A DNA stretch of 54,505 nucleotides from Gnomoniopsis sp. IMI 355080 (Eukaryota; Ascomycota; Sordariomycetes; Diaporthales; Gnomoniaceae): positions 1-54,505 of the forward strand of contig JAPEVC010000232.1 of the NCBI GenBank assembly GCA_027946555.1, read 5' to 3'. Shown here piece by piece: positions 48,314 to 54,505 of this stretch. The notes beneath the pieces are model-generated. The model had not been told where the DNA came from, ran no database searches, and saw nothing but the letters and a program-made list of their open reading frames with translations. The number at the start of each line of letters is the position of its first letter. The first letter of the stretch is position 1. Position numbers and translations under genes: made by a program.

Positions 48314-50079
48314 ATGTCTGACATCGAGAAGTCTGTCGAGACTGCGCCGCCCCTCCCCAATGACCCCGAGAAAGCTAGTATCACCGGAGACGTCACTCAA
48401 GAGAAAGTTGGCAACGTTGTGCTCAAACATGCGGATCGCAACGATGCAGATGAGGCCCTGAAGGTCCTCGAGGGAGAGAATGGCGAAGTCATCGAACTCG
48501 ATCCAGAGGACGAGCGCAAGCTGCTGCGGAAAATCGATTGGAACATCATGCCCATGCTTTGTATTGTCTACGGCTTGAACTACCTCGATAAAACGACTGT
48601 TTCGTATGCCTCTATCATGGGCCTGAAGACCGACCTGCATCTCGTCGGTCAGCAATACTCCTGGATCGGCTCCATGTAGGTGTTGCTCTGCGCGATCCTA
48701 GTTTGTCTGACCCAGAACTACCATCTAACTTCCAACCCTTGCAGGTTCTATTTTGGCTATCTCTTCTGGGAGTATCCAACTAATCGCCTTCTTCAACGTC
48801 TGCCGTTGGGTAAATGGTCTGCCTTCAATGTGATCATGTGGGGCCTTGTTCTCTGTTGCATGGCTGCCACCAAGGACTTCGCTGGAGCCATGACAGTGCG
48901 GTTCTTCCTCGGCGTTTTTGAATCAGCGGTCACGCCCGGCTTCGCCCTCTTTACCTCGCAGTGGTACACCATCAAAGAACAGGGCGCCAGGACAGGTATA
49001 TGGTTCAGCTTCAACGGATTTGGCCAGATCCTGGGCGGATTCGTGGCGTACGGCATCGCAGTTGGCACCACGAGACACCCTGTTGCTATCGAGTCCTGGC
49101 AGCTGCTTTTCCTCGTCATAGGCCTGTTCACAGCTTTGATCGGATGCATCTTCCTGTGGGCCATGCCGGACAACCAATTGAATGCGCGGTTCTTGACCGA
49201 GAAGGAGAAGGTTCTGGCGATCGAGCGTATCAGGGTCAACCAGCAGGGCGTTGGTAATAAACATTTCAAGATGTACCAGCTCAAGGAGGCCCTTACTGAC
49301 CCAATGGTCTGGGCTTTCGTGTTCTATGCTCTTATAGCCGACATTCCGAATGGGGGTATTAGTAATTTCTTCAGCCAGCTGATTGTGTCGTTTGGCTTCT
49401 CAAGCGAACAGTCACTATTGCTCGGAACACCTGGTGGTGCTGTCGAGGTAAGCTTTTTTTTTCTTTCAGTATTTTCTACTTATCCGTCCGAGCCAAGCTT
49501 TGTCCAAGCTTTATGAGCTCGTTTAAGCTTTTGGAGCCTGACCGTTGACGTCTTTTGTGCCAGGTTATCGCTCTGATCGCCTCTGGAATCATTGGCGACA
49601 GGCTTGGCAACCGTTTACTCGTCTCAACTGTAGGCATGCTTTTCGCGATTCTCGGCATGCTCCTGATTACATGTCTCAACGACGACCAGAGTGTGGGCAA
49701 ACTCATCGGCTATTATCTCACTCAGGGATCACCAACACCCTTCGTCGCCATCCTCTCCCTCATTTCCACAAATGTGGCAGGTTGGACCAAGAAGACAACT
49801 GTTGCGGCCATGTATCTTATTGGCTACTGTGTAGGCAATATCATTGGACCGCAGGTTTTCCAGGACAAGGACGCCCCCAAGTACACATCGGCGGAGATTG
49901 TAATTGTCGTCTGCTACTTCGTCAGCTTGCTGGACGTCCTCTTCATATATTACTGGTGCAGAAGTCAAAATAAGAAAAAAGCGGAGATGCGCGCACAGCC
50001 GGGATACGTCAAGATCGAAGGCCAGGAGTTCTACGACTTGACAGATAGGGAAAATCCGGAGTTCGTCTACAGTCTGTAG
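48314..50079 (+). CDS. MFS permease of the DAL5/allantoate (anion:cation symporter) family (3 exons)
   Basis: 526 residues. Exons: 48314-48675, 48745-49447, 49564-50079 (1581 nt, in frame). Family blocks are clear: LLRKIDWNIMPMLCIVYGLN then YLDKTTVSYASIMGLK (first membrane segment), FYFGYLFWEYPTNRLLQRLP right after intron 1, the RFFLGVFESAVTPGFALFTS motif, and GYCVGNIIGPQVFQDKDAP near the end. The long cytosolic N-terminus (about 75 residues) and 12 predicted membrane segments fit plasma-membrane importers of the DAL5 group. Members carry allantoate, ureidosuccinate, dipeptides, nicotinate (TNA1) or vitamins; the substrate here cannot be told. Intron 1 splits the Met codon of WIGSM-FYFGY. It converges on the GST gene, 480 bp away. 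Confidence 0.94.
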
Positions 50080-50559
50080 ACATCGGCCTTGTTCTGGCTG
50101 GGCGGGGGTTCGGTAGCAAAAGTGATACCAGATGAATTGACATTAGCCCCTGAGAACCTCGAGGAAACACCAAGATGCCGATGGCAACTCTCATGTGAAG
50201 ATCACTCTTGAAATCCCATGACGTCCTGCCGTCAGTCTGATGTGTGAGCCTGGGAATCGTCCATGGGCGTCGTGAGATAAGCTGTACTTCTATTCATGCT
50301 GAGGACGGTATGTCGGCACAAGCGGGTATGACATACTGTCAAAATGTCTACCATTCCTCAAATCATGGCGGAGATACCGTGTTCACGAGGCGAGGCTTCA
50401 TATTCATGAAAGTAGTTCATTTAACCTTTCCTACTAGGCCGAGTCTCTGATCCGCCCACAGACGATAGCTCGGAACGCACATCGAGGTGTGCAACGCATA
50501 TCAAGGACATGATCGCCTGCGAATTCGATTATGTGATCCTTCCTGAGATATTTTCTCTT
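50080..50559. other. 480-bp intergenic region between convergent permease and GST genes
   Basis: 3' regions only; no gene or structured element seen. Confidence 0.5.
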
Positions 50560-51324
50560 TCAGTCGCACTGTGCATATCTTTTCAATGCATCGTGTAGCT
50601 GTCCAAAGACCCCATCGTGCCACCCTCGCAATTGCTGCCATTCGGGCAACACCTCACTCATCATCGCCAACCACCCACCTACGATCAGATCCGCATAAAT
50701 GGGTATCGCGCCTTCGAGAAACGGGCCCTCGTCTTTCTTCACGAACAGCTTCGCCAAGTCGCCAAGTGCGGCCTCGAAGCCCTTCAAGAGCATTTTCCTA
50801 GAGTCGGCGTCGAGATTGAACTCGTCCCAACTTTTCCTGCCAGCTCGTCGACAAAACTCTGCCTTCGATATTTCCGCGGTCTTTGGATCGAATGGAAGGC
50901 CGGGTATTCCCAGCACCACGAAATCGGTAAAGACCTTATCCACATGCGAATTGAAGCTTCGGTGGAGGGCCGCTGACAAAGGAGGGAACAGGACCGGTTC
51001 ACCTTCTCGGCTGGGGTAGGTCTGGTCCAGGTACAGCGCGATGTCGAAAGAGTCCCCCACCGTCTGTCCCTTGGAGTGATCCACAATTACGGGGAGCGTG
51101 TGGAAGTCACCGCCGTCGATATCATGTTTCCGGACCGCTGCGGCGCCCAGGCCTTTCCGCACTTCGGCGACCTTGGAGAGATCAGTCCACGACGTCTCAT
51201 AATCAACGCCATTATGAAGGCGTTTGAAATTGAGAGCGTATCTTGTCTTCCATGGATTCGGCGCATAGCACCGTACTGGTGGCCCGGAGGCAATGTCGTA
51301 GAATATAATTGGGGCGTCTGACAT
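50560..51324 (-). CDS. Glutathione S-transferase-like protein (fungal LigE/FuA type)
   Basis: 254 residues, one exon, start at 51324 (MSDAPIIFYDIASGPP). The thioredoxin-fold N-domain has YDIASGPPVRCYAPNPWKTR, close to the YD..S......SPN.WKTRYALN signature of fungal FuA and bacterial LigE-type GSTs, then the cis-proline loop TLPVI (Leu77-Pro78) and the glutathione-binding GDSFDIALYLD (Asp91-Ser92). The all-helical C-domain follows, including PFLEGAIPIYADLIVGGWLA. Such enzymes conjugate or reductively cleave electrophiles and lignin-type aryl ethers, and are cytosolic. The usual Ser in W-S-P-N is Ala21 here, so activity at that site may differ. It lies between two MFS transporters, converging on one and divergent from the other. 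Confidence 0.93.
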   Translation of the reverse strand: MSDAPIIFYDIASGPPVRCYAPNPWKTRYALNFKRLHNGVDYETSWTDLSKVAEVRKGLGAAAVRKHDIDGGDFHTLPVIVDHSKGQTVGDSFDIALYLDQTYPSREGEPVLFPPLSAALHRSFNSHVDKVFTDFVVLGIPGLPFDPKTAEISKAEFCRRAGRKSWDEFNLDADSRKMLLKGFEAALGDLAKLFVKKDEGPFLEGAIPIYADLIVGGWLAMMSEVLPEWQQLRGWHDGVFGQLHDALKRYAQCD

Positions 51325-52176
51325 GATTCATGTAGCGACTCAAAGTGTGCTACAGGTGGGATGATGAATGGAGAATCAATTTGATCTCTGGCTACAGAAA
51401 TCCTGAATGTCTGGCGCATCTTACAAATCGGGATTGGTTTTTATTTTAAAAACAAAACAAAACGATTTATTCATCATGACCTGGATCAGCATCACATACA
51501 GTCTCATAGTGACTCATGGTGAGGTTGGTCTCACATTGAAAGCCACAATGGGGCTGAGAGGCTTAGCTGCCACAGGGGGTCTCCAACTGTCAGGAACCAC
51601 TAGCAACCCTTGGTGTAGATCATCGCTCGCTACAGGGACTTGGCTGCCCAACCCAAAACTACCGTTGCTTTCGGGCCAAATTTTTCAAGAACGAGGACGT
51701 GATGATGCGGAACATACCATGCCACTGACGTTTCAGCAGTGCAAGCGCATTGCCTTCACCAAAGCCAAAACGGTGTGGCGTGTGCTATTTCCTATCCTCT
51801 TCGCCTTGTAGCAACTTCGAGGTTGGTCGACAGTTACCCTCAGGCCCCGGGATGTGCTGCACCGAGCCGCGCCGACGGACGGGGCTGGGAGGCGGGAGAC
51901 ATTGGATGAGCCGTTCCGGGTCGGCGGTGGGTCGACGCCCAAAGCTTTGCGGTGACGGCACTGTGGACACTTGACTGCCGAAGACGGAGTCAGTGGAGAA
52001 GTGACAGATTCTTTCTGGGAAACAAAACTACTCAAGAGCCCTTAAAAATTGATGATGTGAAATCATTGAATTTTTACTCGTTTCCAACACCTTCATGTTG
52101 CTCGGTGCCACCGGCCTGTCGTTGATGTATCCAGTCACTATTTTTCCTTTGAATTTTGTACCCAATTAATGTGACC
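51325..52176. promoter_or_regulatory. Divergent promoter region between GST and monocarboxylate-type transporter
   Basis: 852 bp between divergent start codons. No gene supported: the longest frame, about 134 codons on the + strand at 51407-51811, shows no family features. No specific site was recognised. Confidence 0.35.
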
Positions 52177-54102
52177 ATGAGTTTGAATCAAGAAGCTCGT
52201 CCATCCTTTCAGAGTGGAGAAATAGAAAAGGATCAATACCATGAGAGTTCTGGACTAGATCGCGATGATCGTGAAGCTTCTGACGTTCACTCTGACCATG
52301 ATGGTTCATCGATTGAAGACCACGAGGAAGGCCCGAGCCGTTTGACCCAACCCATAACCCGAGAAAAATCAAGAACTTCTAGGAAATCCAATGACCTGAG
52401 AAGGTCGGCAAGCAATGTCCTGTCCGCTGTTGTCTCCCGTGTGACCACCCGTGGATGGCCTGAGCCTCCACCACCTCCTGATGGTGGCCCCCGTGCTTGG
52501 CTTCAAGTAGCATGTGTATGTCTTCCACTATTTCGGAAAGATCTAGTAATACAACAATGATCTGAAGCTAACTTGACAATAGGGATGGTAAGTGTTCAGC
52601 GATTTGTTCGAGCCAACCTTATGCATGTGCTGGCCAGGTCATTCTCTCGATGTGTCTGTTCATTCCGCACATGAGCACCCTGACCACTATTCGTGTACCA
52701 TTAATTAACATGAACCAATGTTTTTCAGGATTGCTATTTTTGTCACTTGGGGCTACCTGAATTCTTTCGGCAGTTTCCAGACCTATTACGAGCAGACAAT
52801 GCCTGATACAGACCCTTCAGTCATCTCTTGGATCGGTTCATTGCAGATTTGGATGACAATGATTGGTGGCGTTTTCACAGGTCGTCTTTTGGATGCTGGA
52901 TATTTCGTACCAACTTTTTTCACTGGCGCAGTGTTGCAGGTACTGGGAATCTTTCTAATGAGCATCTGCACCAAATACTGGCAGCTCATGCTCACGCAGG
53001 GCTTCCTTACTGGACTAGGTGGGGGGATTTTCTTCACGCCGGCCCTGGCTTTGGTGGCGACTGTGAGTAAAGCGTCATATCCTCAGATTTCTGGAGACCA
53101 AGATCAATGAGACTGACGACTGTCCAGTATTTTGACAAACAGCGTGGATTCGCTATGGGGGTCCTCACGACGGGCAACTCAGTAGGCGGTATGATCTATC
53201 CTGTGGTCGTCAGGCAGTTGATGCCAAAGGTTAGTCATTCTGTCTGAAAAGTATTCAAGTCCTTTGAAATAACGATTTTCTTGTGGAATACAGCTTGGAT
53301 TCGCCTGGACTGCTAGAGTACTTGGTTTCATCAATCTCGGTGCTCTTTCTGTTTGTGTGGCTCTCATGCGCCCTCGTCTACCACCCAGGAAATCAGGGCC
53401 TCTCATAGACTGGAGTGCTTTCCGTGAACCCGTGTGGAATGTCTTCATCGTTGGTTGGTGGCTAGTAATGTGGTCCAACTATTATACGTTTTACTACGTA
53501 AGCCCACCCCCCCCCCAATTACAACCTACCCCTAGACAATGGAATAAAAATAAGGGCGCACCAACTTGTGGTTCTAACGTGTAAAACAGGTTGCTTCGTA
53601 TGGTACCCAAGTCTTGGAATTGTCCTACTCAGCCGCCTCGGTACTTGTCATAGTTCTGAACGGCGCAGGCTTGCCTTTCCGAGTGGTTGTGCCACTGTTC
53701 TCTGATCGCTTCGGACCTCTGAACGTGATCATCCCAGTGCTGGCCATCTGGTCCATCATCTCCTTTTGTTGGCTGGGCGTCTCCAGTGTAGCGGGATATT
53801 ACGTCTGGACTGCATTCTATGGTGCCCTTTCTGCCTCGTTTCAGTGTTTGATACCTACTGCCGTGGCCAGTATCACCCCTCGTTTGGACAAAGTCGGCAC
53901 AAGGATGGGCATGGCCTTTGGCCTCATTAGTTTTGCGTCCATGACGGGCCCGCCGGTTGGAGGGGCGTTGCAAACTGCAGACAATAGCAGGTTTACCGGG
54001 CCACAGATCTGGGCGGCTTGTGCACTTTTCATCGGATTCTTGTTGTGTTCGACTGCAAGATTTATCAAGGCTGGTAGGTCAAATTTGAAGGCGAGGTGTT
54101 GA
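52177..54102 (+). CDS. MFS monocarboxylate-type (MCT/SLC16-like) transporter, six exons including a 5-nt microexon
   Basis: 498 residues. Exons: 52177-52515, 52583-52587, 52729-53062, 53128-53229, 53294-53497, 53590-54102 (1497 nt, in frame). A hydrophilic N-terminus of about 95 residues leads to PPPPPDGGPRAWLQVAC, the MCT-family entry to the first membrane segment. The segment continues GW-IAIFVTWGYLNSFGSFQ only if the 5-nt exon GGATG is used. Further family blocks are SFQTYYEQTMPDTDPSVISW, FDKQRGFAMGVLTTGNSVGG, and GMAFGLISFASMTGPPVGGA near the C-terminus. Fungal members move monocarboxylates or small organic acids across the plasma membrane; the substrate is unknown here. The start at ATG 52177 was preferred because the frame upstream offers no ATG. 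Neighbouring GST and DAL5-like genes suggest a small nutrient or detoxification group, by proximity only. Confidence 0.92.
52583..52587 (+). other. Predicted 5-nt microexon GGATG
   Basis: Flanked by ACAATAG on the left and GTAAGTG on the right. It supplies a Gly codon and the first two bases of a Trp codon. The upstream exon ends in phase 0 at 52515 and the downstream exon begins with the last base of TGG at 52729. Skipping it puts the rest of the transporter out of frame. Confidence 0.7.
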
Positions 54103-54505
54103 GAGATTGGGTGCAATGATGACTTTGAGAAACTCACGTGCTGTAGCCTGTGATTGTTTCGCCGAGGTTTCGAGAGTGATGCACCGCGAGGAGGGAGGGC
54201 GTTTAGGTGACTTTTCAAAATGGATTATATAGACTATTTGAAGTAATGGTAATACTTTGTTTTTTGTTGTGCGAGGACGTCCTACTCTGAATGTCGTGAT
54301 GTTCAAGGTGCTCATCCATGTACATTGCTTTGGTGACTGGCATACTTCGAGTGAAAGAAACTTGCTGTGGACGAACCTAATGATGCTGGAAGATCTCGAG
54401 GCGGTACTTGTCCTGTTTTCCCCCCAGAGTGGTTGCAAAGGATACGTTTCGTGCCCTGATCAGAAGTCTTCCTGTGTTTTTCATTTTTTAGAAAGAGGGT
54501 TGGGG
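54103..54505. other. Right edge; 3' region of the transporter gene, no gene called
   Basis: A minus-strand frame at 54079-54438 overlaps the transporter end and shows no family features. Nothing else seen. Confidence 0.45.

Noticed and set aside
1..54505. CRISPR arrays, bacterial operons, riboswitches
   Set aside because: Spliced fungal genes throughout, and no regularly spaced repeats other than simple tetranucleotide tracts.

Overview
The window looks like nuclear DNA of a filamentous ascomycete (Pezizomycotina, most likely a Sordariomycete). Most genes are interrupted by short GT...AG introns of about 60-165 bp. The recognisable proteins are fungal families, including a PNG1 orthologue whose catalytic Cys is replaced, as reported for filamentous fungi. 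Intergenic DNA carries TACC/GGTA tetranucleotide arrays and TACCTAGGTA palindromes. I rebuilt ten gene models by joining exons; the coding length of each is a multiple of three.

Layout. 941-3054 (+): APC-family GABA/choline-type permease, five exons. 5515-6962 (-): PNG1-like protein. 13556-16333 (-): UTP4, a nucleolar WD40 protein of the small-subunit processome. 17000-18529 (+): nicotinate phosphoribosyltransferase, divergent from UTP4 across a 666-bp shared promoter. 18530-36624: an 18-kb gap without a confident gene, holding TACC arrays, palindromes and several stop-broken, protein-like frames. 36625-37910 (+): G1/S cyclin, probably with a very long leader. 40447-42525 (-) and 43286-47231 (+): a divergent pair of uncharacterised genes, one with a retropepsin-like DSGA motif and the other a 1268-residue orphan. 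48314-50079 (+): DAL5-type MFS permease. 50560-51324 (-): LigE/FuA-type glutathione S-transferase. 52177-54102 (+): MFS monocarboxylate-type transporter that appears to need a 5-nt microexon.

Functionally the window mixes housekeeping genes (ribosome biogenesis, NAD salvage, cell cycle, PNG1) with an accessory right end of two transporters, a GST and two orphans. No operon or recognisable secondary-metabolite cluster is visible. Gene density is low, about one gene per 5.4 kb, because of the 6.6-kb and 18-kb gaps.

Limits: no similarity search, RNA data or fold calculation was available. Family names rest on motif recognition, and exon edges rest on splice consensus, reading phase and family continuity.
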